A DNA stretch of 64,000 nucleotides. It comes from Lentiprolixibacter aurantiacus (GTDB taxonomy: Bacteria > Bacteroidota > Bacteroidia > Flavobacteriales > Flavobacteriaceae). Under the pieces are notes generated by a model that searched no databases, was not told where the DNA came from, and saw only the letters and a program-made list of their open reading frames with translations. Position numbers and translations under genes: made by a program. Below, one piece after another: positions 16,696-26,494 of the stretch (the stretch's first letter is position 1; each line of letters begins with the position of its first letter). Location: the NCBI RefSeq assembly GCF_026241225.1, contig NZ_JAPFQP010000003.1:124001-188000 (forward strand). The letters run 5' to 3'.

Positions 16696-18246
16696 TTATT
16701 GTTCCTCCTGGGCTTTGTCTTCAGGATCTGATGGGATATCCCTATTCCTTAAATAGGCAAAAGCGGCAGATATATGCTCCAGAATTCCTGATGCTGTAAG
16801 GCTTTCCTCTCCAAGTTTATGTGCCCCTATATCACCGGCTAGTCCGTGAAGATACACACCCAGTCGGGTGGCAGCCAGGGGATCATATTTCTGAGCCAGA
16901 AGGCTGGTGATAATACCTGCTAGTACATCACCGCTACCAGCTGTGGCCATACCAGGATTGCCAGTGGGGTTAATATACCCCTTACCTTTATGAATAATCA
17001 GCGTATAAGCCCCTTTAATAACGAGCACACACCCGTATTGATCAGCAAAGGCCTTTGCTTTTTCCAATTTTTCAAAATCGTCATTCCAGGCTCCAATTAA
17101 GCGGGCCAGTTCTCCGGGATGCGGGGTGAGAATAGTACCTTCTGGCATCAACGACAACATCTCCGTGTTTTCAGAGAGAATATTCAGGGAGTCTGCATCC
17201 AGCACCAGGGGTGTTTTGTGCTTTTTCAGGAATGCCCCCAGAGCTGATGCCGTGGCATTTTCCCTCCCAAGGCCTATGCCTATACCTATGGCGTCTGCTT
17301 TCCAGTCAATCTCAATACCAGTAACATACTTTTCGCCCTTGTCTGTCTGTACCATAGCTTCGGGAACGGCTGTTTGCAAAGGCACATATCCACACCCAGG
17401 TACATGCAAGGTGAGTAATCCGCAGCCGGTAAGCAGGGCTGCACGAGCTGAAAGTATTACTGCACCAATCTTCCCAAAACTTCCCCCTGCAATCAACGCA
17501 TGGCCGTAAGTTCCCTTGTGGGAGAATCTATCCCTGAACTTCAAACAACTCCTGACTTCCTCCTGTTCCGTTAAAAAATAATCTGCTTCCTCATTCCGGA
17601 TGAATTCCTCATCCAGACCAATATCCAGTATAGCCCATTGATCAACATATCTTCCGGTATCAGGGAGGAAAAAAGGCAGTTTGGGTGTCTGAAAGCTCAG
17701 AACGTAGGTGGCATGTATCACACCCTGATCTTTTTGTAAGGCCTGATCCATAAACATACCTGAAGGGATATCTACTGAAAGCACAAATTTCCCGGAATTA
17801 TTTATCCCTTTTATTATTTGGGAAACCCAGGGCGCAGGAGGCCTGTTAAGCCCAATACCAAAGATCGCATCTATAACCAGCTCTGTGTCTTGCAGATTCG
17901 GTAACACGGAGGCTTCATCAAGATAATTGGGCCATATCTTACGATCCTTTAATCTGGCTAAATTTGTAAGAAAGTCCTCTGAGCGATATTCACTATAGTT
18001 CACAACGAACACTTCTATATGGTAACCGTGTTCCCAGAGATGCCTGCACAGGGCCAGGCCATCTCCCCCATTATTGCCAATACCGCAAAACAGGCTTATT
18101 TTCACGGGAGCCCCCTGCAATCTCTTGTGGATCCAATGAAAAAGGCCCATGGCTGCTCGTTCCATCAGTTCATCACTGGAAATCTTCTGGGAATCCATTG
18201 TGGATTTATCAGCTTTACGGACCTGTTCTGCATCAAAAATCTTCAT
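16696..18246 (-). CDS. nnr: Bifunctional NAD(P)H-hydrate epimerase / ADP-dependent dehydratase
   Basis: The protein repairs hydrated NADH and NADPH. The N-terminal half is a YjeF_N epimerase (GNNGGDGLALCRHL near residue 60), and the C-terminal half is an ADP-dependent dehydratase with TPHPGELARL and GNPGMATAGSGDVLAG as nucleotide-binding and catalytic motifs. The total length of 516 residues is normal for the fused enzyme. The open frame begins at 18261, but MKIFDAEQVRKAD is the typical family start, so I use ATG 18246. Confidence 0.93.
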   Translation of the reverse strand: MKIFDAEQVRKADKSTMDSQKISSDELMERAAMGLFHWIHKRLQGAPVKISLFCGIGNNGGDGLALCRHLWEHGYHIEVFVVNYSEYRSEDFLTNLARLKDRKIWPNYLDEASVLPNLQDTELVIDAIFGIGLNRPPAPWVSQIIKGINNSGKFVLSVDIPSGMFMDQALQKDQGVIHATYVLSFQTPKLPFFLPDTGRYVDQWAILDIGLDEEFIRNEEADYFLTEQEEVRSCLKFRDRFSHKGTYGHALIAGGSFGKIGAVILSARAALLTGCGLLTLHVPGCGYVPLQTAVPEAMVQTDKGEKYVTGIEIDWKADAIGIGIGLGRENATASALGAFLKKHKTPLVLDADSLNILSENTEMLSLMPEGTILTPHPGELARLIGAWNDDFEKLEKAKAFADQYGCVLVIKGAYTLIIHKGKGYINPTGNPGMATAGSGDVLAGIITSLLAQKYDPLAATRLGVYLHGLAGDIGAHKLGEESLTASGILEHISAAFAYLRNRDIPSDPEDKAQEEQ

Positions 18247-18299
18247 TTTCCAAAATATCACACCGGTTGATTAGGACTTGTCAAAAGTATGTCCGGTAG

Positions 18300-18330
18300 T
18301 TTGTTGCGGTACTTAAATGTACTACTTTTG
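18300..18330 (+). promoter_or_regulatory. Promoter of the threonine operon
   Basis: TTTG at 18300-18303 and TACTTTTG at 18323-18330, 19 bases apart, fit the Bacteroidota pattern TTTG-N19-TAnnTTTG exactly. Transcription should start near 18337, leaving a 5' leader of about 170 bases before thrA. Confidence 0.75.
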
Positions 18331-18336
18331 AATCTT

Positions 18337-18509
18337 AAATTGAAGCCAATTAATAAAGGAATTAACGGGTAGTCAGGCATGGGAGGTTAACCGCTCCTGT
18401 TCCTGGTAAAAAGCTTTTTCGCTCCCTTCAGGGAAAGGAAATAACACCAAAGATTCCGGATCCTGTATGATACAGGATCGCAAATTGCTTTTCTTAAGGC
18501 AAATAGAAT
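18337..18509 (+). promoter_or_regulatory. Structured 5' leader of thrA, possible attenuator
   Basis: The leader holds a nested stem (CAGG...GGAG...CTCC...CCTG, about 18374-18406), a self-complementary AAAAAGCTTTTT, a TCCCT/AGGGA hairpin, and a strong hairpin GATCCTGTAT/ATACAGGATC at 18459-18479. After the last one come GCAAATTGC and TTTTCTT, which resembles an intrinsic terminator before the start codon. I see no Thr-rich leader peptide and no match to a known riboswitch core. Regulation by attenuation is inference. Confidence 0.45.
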
Positions 18510-20954
18510 ATGGTAGTTTTAAAATTCGGGGGGACTTCTGTAGCTAACGCAGAGAATATTCAAAAAGTCAGGGAAATTGTCGACCAGTCAGTAACTGGTA
18601 GTTGCGTTGTGGTTGTATCTGCACTGGGAGGCGTTACAGACCTGCTTCTGGATGCACTGGACATGGCAGCTTCCCGGGATGCGGGATATGGCGACAAACT
18701 TTCTGTTATTGAAGAACGGCATATCAAAACCGTTAAAGCCCTGCTCCCCGTGGCCAATCAAAGTGCCTGCCTAAGTAAGATCAAATCAGAGCTTAATGTT
18801 TTGGAATCCCTCGTAGAAGGTGCCTTTCTAATAGGGGAAAGAACCCCTCAACTGGCAGACAAGATTGTAAGTTTTGGCGAACTCCTGAGCGCTTATCTCA
18901 TCGGCCAGTATTTTCAGGCCGAAGGAATGGACGCGGTGTTCAAGGATAGTAGGGAACTGATCAGGACCAACAACACTTTTGGAAAAGCTGTTGTAGAATT
19001 TGAACTCACCAATCCTAATTGTCAGGAATATTTTGCAAAAAACACAAATCGGATTAATATCCTGCCCGGTTTTATAGCATCTTCGGTCACCGGTAACGCT
19101 ACTACACTTGGGAGAGGTGGATCTGATTATACAGCCGCCGTTATAGCCGCGGCAATTGATGCGGAAGAATTGCAAATATGGACGGATGTCAGCGGTATGT
19201 TTACCGCCAATCCAAAAATTGTGAAGCAAGCAAAGTCCATACCGGAAATCTCTTATCAGGAGGCTATGGAGTTATCCCATTTTGGAGCCAAAGTCCTGTA
19301 TCCACCAACCGTACAACCCGTGCTCGCCAAAGGCATACCCATGCGGATCAAAAATACATTTGAACCCGATGCCCCGGGCACGCTTATTTCAAAGGGTCAA
19401 ATTTTGGAAGGCGGAACAGTACGGGGGATCAGCAACATCCCCGATATTGCACTGCTTTCCCTTGAAGGCCCCGGCATGATTGGTATACCCGGTATTTCCA
19501 AGCGCTTTTTTGAAGTACTTTCCCTGGCCAATATCAGTGTGGTTTTGATCACCCAGGCCTCTTCCGAACATTCCATCTGTGTGGGGATTTCCAGCAATGA
19601 AGCCGATAGGGCCGAAACCGCGGTAAACGAGGCTTTTGCCTATGAGATTAGCCTGGGTAAAATCAAACCCGTTATTGTTGAGAAAAGTCTTGCCATTATT
19701 GCTTTGGTTGGGGACCATATGAAAAGCCACCAGGGTTTGAGTGGTAAAATGTTCAGTGCCCTGGGAAAAAATAATGTCAACATAAGAGCTATTGCACAGG
19801 GGGCTTCAGAACGAAACATCTCAGCGGTTATAGATGAGGCCGACGTTAAAAAAGCCCTGAATACCCTTCATGAGGAATTTTTCGAGGAACAGGTCAAGCA
19901 GCTCAATCTCTATGTAATGGGTACCGGCAACGTCGGGGCCAAACTACTGGATCAAATTGAGCAGCAGCAGCGTTACCTGAAGAAAAATCTCAAAATGAAC
20001 CTGCGTGTAATTGGCATATCCAACTCCCGAAAAATGACCTTTAACGAAAAAGGCATCCCTTTAAAACAATGGCGTGAGGAATTGGATAAAGGGGAGGCTG
20101 CCAATCGTATAACCTTCCTGGATACCATTAAACAAAATAATTTCCGCAATAGTATTTTCGTGGATAATACGGCAAGTGAAGTAATTTCCCAGACCTATCC
20201 CGACTGCCTCAGGAAAAGTATTGCAGTAGTTACCTGCAATAAAATTGCGTGTTCTTCTGCCATTGAAAACTACCAGGAACTCAAAGCACTTTCCAGGGAA
20301 TACAATGCACCTTTCCTTTTTGAAACTAATGTTGGGGCAGGGTTACCTATCATTGATACGCTCAAGCACCTGATCGCTTCGGGGGATAAAGTACACAAGA
20401 TACAGGCTGTGCTATCGGGAAGCCTGAACTTTGTATTCAACAAGTTCAATGAACAAACTACGTTCCAGGAGGTGGTAAGGCAGGCCCAGGAGCAGGGTTT
20501 CACTGAACCCGATCCCAAAATAGATCTCAGCGGCATAGACGTAATGCGCAAGATTCTGATCCTGGCCAGGGAGAGTGGTTACCCCATTGAGCTGGATCAG
20601 ATTGAGAATAAGTCGTTTCTGCCTGAGGAAAGCCTCAACACCCCGGACAACCAGACCTTTTTTGCCTCACTTGAAAAATATGAGGAACACTTTCAAAAAC
20701 AGTATCAGCAGGCAAAGGCAAATAACTGCCGATTGAAATATGTTGCCGAATTCGCAAATGGAAAGGCAAGTGTGGGGCTACAGCAAATCCCAAAAGGACA
20801 CGACTTTTACAACCTGGAGGGAAGTGACAATATAGTTTTGTTTTTTACCGAACGGTATCCAAACCAGCCTCTTATGGTCAAAGGAGCCGGTGCCGGTGCA
20901 GATGTTACTGCGTCCGGACTATTTGCGGATATTATCAGAATAGGTAACTTTTAA
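18510..20954 (+). CDS. thrA: Bifunctional aspartate kinase / homoserine dehydrogenase
   Basis: An 814-residue fusion that performs the first and third steps from aspartate to threonine, with no lysine-type domain added. Aspartate kinase occupies about residues 1-295 (KFGGTSVANAENI, GRGGSDYTAA). Two ACT domains follow (about 310-460) and allow feedback inhibition by threonine. Homoserine dehydrogenase fills 465-814, with the nucleotide-binding start VMGTGNVGAKL and the substrate region LSGSLNFVFNKF. It is first in the thrA-thrB-thrC operon and lies 3 bases before thrB. Confidence 0.96.
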   Translation: MVVLKFGGTSVANAENIQKVREIVDQSVTGSCVVVVSALGGVTDLLLDALDMAASRDAGYGDKLSVIEERHIKTVKALLPVANQSACLSKIKSELNVLESLVEGAFLIGERTPQLADKIVSFGELLSAYLIGQYFQAEGMDAVFKDSRELIRTNNTFGKAVVEFELTNPNCQEYFAKNTNRINILPGFIASSVTGNATTLGRGGSDYTAAVIAAAIDAEELQIWTDVSGMFTANPKIVKQAKSIPEISYQEAMELSHFGAKVLYPPTVQPVLAKGIPMRIKNTFEPDAPGTLISKGQILEGGTVRGISNIPDIALLSLEGPGMIGIPGISKRFFEVLSLANISVVLITQASSEHSICVGISSNEADRAETAVNEAFAYEISLGKIKPVIVEKSLAIIALVGDHMKSHQGLSGKMFSALGKNNVNIRAIAQGASERNISAVIDEADVKKALNTLHEEFFEEQVKQLNLYVMGTGNVGAKLLDQIEQQQRYLKKNLKMNLRVIGISNSRKMTFNEKGIPLKQWREELDKGEAANRITFLDTIKQNNFRNSIFVDNTASEVISQTYPDCLRKSIAVVTCNKIACSSAIENYQELKALSREYNAPFLFETNVGAGLPIIDTLKHLIASGDKVHKIQAVLSGSLNFVFNKFNEQTTFQEVVRQAQEQGFTEPDPKIDLSGIDVMRKILILARESGYPIELDQIENKSFLPEESLNTPDNQTFFASLEKYEEHFQKQYQQAKANNCRLKYVAEFANGKASVGLQQIPKGHDFYNLEGSDNIVLFFTERYPNQPLMVKGAGAGADVTASGLFADIIRIGNF

Positions 20955-20957
20955 GCC

Positions 20958-21887
20958 ATGGAAGGGGTACGCATATTTTGTCCGGCCACAATTGCCAATA
21001 TTTCCTGCGGGTTCGATGTGCTTGGAGTGGCCCTGGACAGCGTTGGGGATGAGATGACACTAAGGAAAACGGATACTCCCGGGATCCGAATCACCAAAAT
21101 CATTGGGCAGGAAATACCGCTGGAAACGGAACAAAATGTTGCCGGGGTTGCAGCTCTGGCGCTATTAGGCGAATGTGATTTTTCAGGTGGGATTGAGATT
21201 GAAATTGAGAAAAAAATAAAGCCGGGAAGCGGTATCGGCAGCAGCGCGGCTAGTGCGGCCGGAGCAGCTTTCGGACTAAACCTCTTGCTTGGAAATCCCT
21301 TTAACAGGCATCAGCTGGTTCGATTCGCCATGCAGGGAGAAAAACTGGCAAGCGGAGTAGCGCATGCAGACAATGTGGCCCCTGCCCTTCTTGGTGGGTT
21401 TACCCTGGTACGCAGCTACGACCCCCTCGATGTTATTAAACTGAATACGCCTGAACAATTATACGCAACCATAATACATCCGCAGATAGAAGTTAAGACG
21501 GCAGACTCCCGTAAGATCCTGAAAACGGGTATATCCTTAAAAGATGGTATAAGGCAATGGGGAAATGTAGGCGGATTAATAGCAGGGTTGTATACGGAAG
21601 ATTATGACCTCATAAGCAGGTCATTGGAAGATCATATAGTAGAGCCTATTCGCTCCATGCTGATCCCCGGGTATGACGATCTTAAAGGGGCGGCCGTAAA
21701 AGCCGGTGCCTTGGGGGTGGGTATTTCCGGTTCTGGCCCCTCAGTATTTGCCCTGAGCAAAGGTTCTGCAAAGGCCAGGGAGGTAGCCGATGCTTTTAGA
21801 TCCGCATATTCAGTTGTAGGAGTTCCCTTTGAAATTCACGTTTCCAAAATCAACCAGGAGGGAATTAAAGTACTGGAGCAATGGTAG
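20958..21887 (+). CDS. thrB: Homoserine kinase
   Basis: A 309-residue GHMP kinase that phosphorylates homoserine. The ATP loop is KPGSGIGSSAASAAGAA near residue 90, the early motif is PATIANISCGFDVLG, and the late motif is GVGISGSGPSVFAL. The start lies 3 bases after the thrA stop, so translation is probably coupled. The length is usual for the family. Confidence 0.95.
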   Translation: MEGVRIFCPATIANISCGFDVLGVALDSVGDEMTLRKTDTPGIRITKIIGQEIPLETEQNVAGVAALALLGECDFSGGIEIEIEKKIKPGSGIGSSAASAAGAAFGLNLLLGNPFNRHQLVRFAMQGEKLASGVAHADNVAPALLGGFTLVRSYDPLDVIKLNTPEQLYATIIHPQIEVKTADSRKILKTGISLKDGIRQWGNVGGLIAGLYTEDYDLISRSLEDHIVEPIRSMLIPGYDDLKGAAVKAGALGVGISGSGPSVFALSKGSAKAREVADAFRSAYSVVGVPFEIHVSKINQEGIKVLEQW

Positions 21888-21911
21888 GTAATTCCCAGCG
21901 AGTAGGTATAT

Positions 21912-23207
21912 ATGAAATATTACAGTTTACATCATAAAGCACCCAAAGTTTCCTTCCGGGAAGCCGTAATTCGGGGCATAGCTCCTGACAAAGGCTTGTA
22001 TTTTCCTGAAAATTTTACTGCCCTTCCCCAAACCTTTTTCAATTCTATTTCCTCCTTAAGTAAAACGGAAATAGCCTTCCAGGCCATATCACAGTTTGTT
22101 GCCGGGGAGATCCCGGACCACGAGTTGGAATCCATATTGGAAAATGTTCTGGATTTTGATTTTCCTATGGTGGAACTGGACGAGCATACATCCGTGCTGG
22201 AATTATTCCACGGTCCTACCATGGCCTTTAAAGATGTGGGTGCCAGGTTTATGGCTGAATGCCTGGGCTACTTCAATCGAAACAGTGACCAGGAGGTTAC
22301 TATTCTTGTAGCTACCTCAGGGGATACAGGCGGCGCAGTGGCCAATGGGTTTCTGGGAGTTAAGGGGGTACAGGTAGTAATCCTGTACCCGTCAGGAAAG
22401 GTTAGTGACATTCAGGAAAAACAACTCACTACCCTGGGGCAAAATATTACCGCCCTCGAAGTGGAGGGAACTTTCGACGATTGCCAGAACATGGTCAAAA
22501 CAGCCTTTCTGGATGAAGACGTTAATGGCAACAGAAAACTAACTTCGGCCAATTCCATCAATGTAGCACGCTGGCTGCCCCAGATGTTTTACTACCTGTT
22601 TGCTTACCGGAAAGTTTCAGGTCATAACAGAGAATTGGTTTTTTCGGTGCCCAGCGGTAATTTCGGAAACATCTGTGCGGGCATGGTTGCTCATAAGCTG
22701 GGAATGCCCTGCAGGCATTTTATCGCAGCTACCAATGTCAATGATACGGTTCCCAATTTCATGGAAAGTCAGGTGTACCACCCCAAACCCTCCATTGCCA
22801 CCATTTCCAATGCAATGGATGTAGGGAATCCTAGTAATTTTATCAGGATTATGGAGTTATTTGGGAATGACTTCCAACAACTGAGCAAAATACTTTCCAG
22901 CTACTCCTATACCGATTCCCAAACCCGGAATGCCATGGTCCAATTAAAGCAGACATTCAATTATATTGCTGATCCGCACGGTGCTGTGGGTTATTTGGGA
23001 CTGAAGAGGTATCAGGAGGAACATCCGGATTCCTATGGAATATTCCTGGAGACGGCACATCCAATCAAATTCCTGGATGTAGTTAGGGAAACCCTGGGAT
23101 CGGAGCTAAGCATTCCCCCCCAAATTGAAATGGTTTTGAAACGAAAAAAAGTTGCACTATCCATCTCAAACTACCAGGAACTAAAGGAGTACCTTCTCAA
23201 CTCCTGA
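21912..23207 (+). CDS. thrC: Threonine synthase
   Basis: A 431-residue pyridoxal-phosphate enzyme that converts O-phosphohomoserine to threonine. The PLP lysine is in GPTMAFKDVGARF near residue 107, and the phosphate-binding loop SGDTGGAVANGF follows. It begins 24 bases after thrB and closes the operon. Its N-terminus (YYSLHHKAPKVSF) matches the long bacterial type rather than the plant type. Confidence 0.95.
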   Translation: MKYYSLHHKAPKVSFREAVIRGIAPDKGLYFPENFTALPQTFFNSISSLSKTEIAFQAISQFVAGEIPDHELESILENVLDFDFPMVELDEHTSVLELFHGPTMAFKDVGARFMAECLGYFNRNSDQEVTILVATSGDTGGAVANGFLGVKGVQVVILYPSGKVSDIQEKQLTTLGQNITALEVEGTFDDCQNMVKTAFLDEDVNGNRKLTSANSINVARWLPQMFYYLFAYRKVSGHNRELVFSVPSGNFGNICAGMVAHKLGMPCRHFIAATNVNDTVPNFMESQVYHPKPSIATISNAMDVGNPSNFIRIMELFGNDFQQLSKILSSYSYTDSQTRNAMVQLKQTFNYIADPHGAVGYLGLKRYQEEHPDSYGIFLETAHPIKFLDVVRETLGSELSIPPQIEMVLKRKKVALSISNYQELKEYLLNS

Positions 23208-23281
23208 TCGGGGGCTGAAGCAATTAACATTAATTTAAATAAACGGATAACCTGGCACCTGCGGGTCTCTGTTATTTTAGG

Positions 23282-23289
23282 TAAATTTG
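23282..23289 (+). promoter_or_regulatory. -7 box upstream of gcvT
   Basis: TAAATTTG matches TAnnTTTG and predicts a transcript start near 23296, 17 bases before the gcvT ATG. No good TTTG lies at -33, so the promoter may be weak or activated. Confidence 0.4.
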
Positions 23290-23312
23290 GACGATCAAAA
23301 TTCATAATTGAA

Positions 23313-24404
23313 ATGAAGCAAACAGCGCTGGCCGATGTGCATAAATCCCTAGGGGCTAAAATGGTTCCCTTTGCCGGTTTCGAAATGCCGGTATCCTATG
23401 AAGGAGTAAACATTGAACACGAAACCGTAAGAAAAGGCGTGGGGGTTTTTGACGTATCACATATGGGAGAGTTCCTTATCGAAGGTCCTGATGCCCTTAG
23501 TCTTATACAAAAGATATCCTCCAATGATGCCTCCAAACTAACTGTTGGGAAGGCACAGTACAGCTGTATGCCTAATGAAAGCGGGGGCATCGTGGACGAC
23601 CTGATAATTTACAGGGTCAAGGACGAAGTATACCTGCTGGTTGTAAATGCCTCAAATATTGAAAAGGACTGGGCACATATATCCAAATACAACACGGGCA
23701 TTGGTGCGCAAATGCGCAATATTTCCGATGCCTATTCCCTGCTTGCCATACAGGGGCCGTTGGCCGTGGAGGCCATGCAGTCCCTAACCTCCGTTGACCT
23801 CTCTGAAATCAAGTTTTACAATTTTGTTGTAGGCGACTTTGCCGGAATCGACCATGTGATCATATCTGCAACGGGGTATACCGGTTCGGGTGGATTTGAA
23901 ATCTATTGTAAAAATGAAGAGGTGGAACAGGTCTGGAACAGGGTGTTTGAGGCAGGAGAAGCTTACGGAATAAAACCTATCGGACTGGCCGCTCGGGATA
24001 CTTTGCGCCTGGAAATGGGCTATTGCCTGTATGGAAACGATATAGATGATACCACATCGCCTATTGAGGCCGGACTTGGATGGATTACCAAATTCACTAA
24101 AGACTTTGTGAACCATGAGGCACTTGCCAGAGAAAAGGAAGAAGGTCCAAAAAGAAAGCTGATCGCTTTTGAATTACAGGAGAGGGGAATACCACGACAG
24201 GGTTATTCAATTGTGGACGAAGCGGGAAAAGAGATGGGAAAGGTTACCTCCGGAACTATGTCCCCTTCGCTTGGCTTAGGTATAGGACTGGGTTATGTGC
24301 CTGTATCAGAGGCATCTGCAGATAACATCATATACATTCAAATCCGTAAAAAAGCTGTACCCGCAAAAATTGTAAAACTACCTTTTTATAAAGTGGAAAA
24401 GTAA
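23313..24404 (+). CDS. gcvT: Aminomethyltransferase (glycine cleavage T protein)
   Basis: A 363-residue T protein that moves the aminomethyl carbon from the lipoylated H protein to tetrahydrofolate, releasing ammonia. Folate-site residues are visible in [10 protein letters not shown], and the family motifs [12 protein letters not shown] and [16 protein letters not shown] are present. Other glycine cleavage genes are not in the window. The epimerase-like gene starts directly after its stop codon, so the pair is likely cotranscribed. Confidence 0.95.
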   Translation: MKQTALADVHKSLGAKMVPFAGFEMPVSYEGVNIEHETVRKGVGVFDVSHMGEFLIEGPDALSLIQKISSNDASKLTVGKAQYSCMPNESGGIVDDLIIYRVKDEVYLLVVNASNIEKDWAHISKYNTGIGAQMRNISDAYSLLAIQGPLAVEAMQSLTSVDLSEIKFYNFVVGDFAGIDHVIISATGYTGSGGFEIYCKNEEVEQVWNRVFEAGEAYGIKPIGLAARDTLRLEMGYCLYGNDIDDTTSPIEAGLGWITKFTKDFVNHEALAREKEEGPKRKLIAFELQERGIPRQGYSIVDEAGKEMGKVTSGTMSPSLGLGIGLGYVPVSEASADNIIYIQIRKKAVPAKIVKLPFYKVEK

Positions 24405-25253
24405 ATGTCGGACGACAGGGGGAAGAAGGAAAAAGGGAGTAAAAGGGTTTTGATTCTGGGAGGAAGCGGATTCCTTGGAAATGCCATTTACAAGGAGCTT
24501 TGCAACTATTACAATACTTACGGCACCTATTGTTCTGCCAGGAGGTCATTTGAAGACAATCAACAATTCCTTAAGTACGATATGCAGGAAGACGATATTG
24601 TACAGTTGCTTGAGAAAATAAGACCCGATGTTATTATTTCCGCCCTCCGGGGAAGCTTTGCAGCCCAGATACAGGCACATCAGCATATGGTGGAATACCT
24701 CACTAAGAATAACTGTGCCCTGTTCTTCATATCATCGGCAAATGTTTTTGATGCTTACAGCAAATTTCCTTCGTACGAAGACGACAAGACCCTGTCTGAG
24801 AGCGTCTATGGCCGATTGAAGATTAAAATCGAGAACATGCTACTGAGGCTGCCCAAATCCAAAATGGCTATACTCAGAGTTCCCATGGTTTTTGGCAATA
24901 CATCGCCACGCATCCGGGATATTAAGAAACAGATCTGGAAGAATGAGCCAATTGAGGTATTTCCCAACCTGGTCATTAATGTGACCAATGATGACCGGCT
25001 GACACAACAAATACACTACCTCATAAACCGAAACAAAAGGGGTATCTTCCACCTGGGGAGCAAAGACCTTGTACACCATGAGGATTTTATCAAGGAAGTA
25101 GTAGAGAGAATAGGGAGTTTCAACCCCATCTTCAAGCGGGTTTACACTACAAACCAGGAGCGCTACCTGGCTGTTTTACCCAGGAAAAACCTGCTTCCCA
25201 AAAACCTGAGGATCAGCTATCAGGAAATCATAGATCACCACCTCGTAGTTTAA
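24405..25253 (+). CDS. Sugar-nucleotide-type NAD-dependent epimerase/reductase
   Basis: A 282-residue short-chain type protein resembling RmlD. An NAD(P) loop GGSGFLGNAI lies near residue 22, and the active-site pair is a Tyr-xxx-Lys (YGRLKIK near residue 134) after SSANVF. The substrate is unknown; related proteins act on nucleotide sugars or other NAD-linked reductions. ATG 24405 is immediately after the gcvT stop. It ends 39 bases before the pterin dehydratase gene. Confidence 0.8.
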   Translation: MSDDRGKKEKGSKRVLILGGSGFLGNAIYKELCNYYNTYGTYCSARRSFEDNQQFLKYDMQEDDIVQLLEKIRPDVIISALRGSFAAQIQAHQHMVEYLTKNNCALFFISSANVFDAYSKFPSYEDDKTLSESVYGRLKIKIENMLLRLPKSKMAILRVPMVFGNTSPRIRDIKKQIWKNEPIEVFPNLVINVTNDDRLTQQIHYLINRNKRGIFHLGSKDLVHHEDFIKEVVERIGSFNPIFKRVYTTNQERYLAVLPRKNLLPKNLRISYQEIIDHHLVV

Positions 25254-25292
25254 AAAGGGAATGTACATTGTTTTATATTTAAAGGGATTAAA

Positions 25293-25577
25293 ATGGAAAA
25301 ACTTACATCAGCACAAATTGAAGAACGGATCAAAGAAATACCCGGCTGGAACTACACCGGAAAAGCCATTGAGACCAATCTGAAATTCAAGGATTTCCGG
25401 GAAGCTTTTGCTGTAATGACCCGGATTGCATTTGAGTGTGAGGCACTGAATCATCATCCGGACTGGAAAAATGTATACAACCAGTTGCATATTGCACTGA
25501 ACACCCATGACGCCCAGGGGATAACCGAAAAGGATTTTCAGTTGGCCCATGCGGTCCAGGATATTATTTCGAACTAG
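25293..25577 (+). CDS. 4a-hydroxytetrahydrobiopterin dehydratase
   Basis: A 94-residue pterin-4a-carbinolamine dehydratase. The signature runs through ALNHHPDWKNVYNQL, where the His pair and the Trp bind the pterin, and continues with LNTHDAQGITEKD. It recycles the cofactor used by aromatic amino-acid hydroxylases; no such hydroxylase is in the window. Length is typical. Confidence 0.92.
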   Translation: MEKLTSAQIEERIKEIPGWNYTGKAIETNLKFKDFREAFAVMTRIAFECEALNHHPDWKNVYNQLHIALNTHDAQGITEKDFQLAHAVQDIISN

Positions 25578-25596
25578 TGACAATGTCCCGGGCATC

Positions 25597-25626
25597 TTGC
25601 CGGAGCGGTAAAATATGCTAAATTTG
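25597..25626 (+). promoter_or_regulatory. Promoter of the YebC-family gene
   Basis: TTG (25597-25599) and TAAATTTG (25619-25626) are 19 bases apart, a good fit to the Bacteroidota promoter. The start point near 25633 would leave a leader of about 13 bases before ATG 25646. Confidence 0.6.
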
Positions 25627-25645
25627 ATACCGTCAAAAACGAAGC

Positions 25646-26356
25646 ATGGGAAGAGCATTTGAATTCAGGAAAGCAAGAAAAATGAAGCGTTGGGCAGCCA
25701 TGTCCAAGGCCTTTACACGCATTGGAAAAGACATTGTGATGGCCGTAAAGGAAGGCGGACCTGACCCGGATTCCAATTCACGACTGCGGGCTGTGATTCA
25801 GAATGCGAAATCCGTCAATATGCCCAAAGACAATATTGAACGGGCCATCAAACGGGCGACGGATAAATCACAGGGCGATTATAAGGAGGTCCTGTTCGAG
25901 GGGTATGGCCCACATGGCATTGCCATCCTAATAGAAACCGCAACTGATAACAACACTCGGACGGTTGCCAATATCCGTAGCTATTTCAACAAATGCAACG
26001 GCAGCCTGGGCACCTCGGGTTCAGTAGAATTTATGTTTGATCATACCTGTAACTTCCGCATAAACGGAGAAGGTCTTGATCCGGAGGAACTGGAACTGGA
26101 TATGATAGATTTTGGCGCGGAAGAAGTCTTTACAGATGAAGACGGTATCCATATCTACGCTCCATTCGAAAGCTTTGGTGCTATTCAGAAGGAACTGGAA
26201 TCCCGTGGAATCGAAATCCTGTCCTCCGGTTTTGATCGCATTCCACAGGTCACCAAGGAACTCGCCCCTGAGGAGGTTGAAGACGTAGAAAAACTGCTTG
26301 AAAAAATTGAAGAAGACGACGATGTTCAGAACGTCTTCCACACCATGCAGGAGTAA
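25646..26356 (+). CDS. YebC/PmpR family protein
   Basis: A 236-residue member of the YebC family, whose members act as transcription regulators or translation factors on the ribosome. The family start (MGRAFEFRKARKMKRWAAMSK) and the middle motif AILIETATDNNTRT are clear, with the usual acidic C-terminus. The role in this organism is not evident from context; it follows its own promoter. Confidence 0.93.
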   Translation: MGRAFEFRKARKMKRWAAMSKAFTRIGKDIVMAVKEGGPDPDSNSRLRAVIQNAKSVNMPKDNIERAIKRATDKSQGDYKEVLFEGYGPHGIAILIETATDNNTRTVANIRSYFNKCNGSLGTSGSVEFMFDHTCNFRINGEGLDPEELELDMIDFGAEEVFTDEDGIHIYAPFESFGAIQKELESRGIEILSSGFDRIPQVTKELAPEEVEDVEKLLEKIEEDDDVQNVFHTMQE

Positions 26357-26494
26357 AACATCCTTTCTTACATCTCATCTGAGCTGATCAGGATCATTTC
26401 AATTCAATGGGCTTACCATTATTTTTGGTTTAGTAATCGTTTCAAGGCTATTTTTCCCACCTGGCCCTGTTGTTTAACCTAAATATGTGTCACC

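Noticed and set aside
18289-18369. 26-codon open frame ahead of thrA as a leader peptide
   Set aside because: It begins upstream of the predicted transcript start and is rich in Leu and Lys with no Thr, so it does not fit a threonine attenuator peptide.
18337-18509. SAM, cobalamin or TPP riboswitch in the thrA leader
   Set aside because: I compared the conserved cores from memory and found no match; only unspecific stems are visible.
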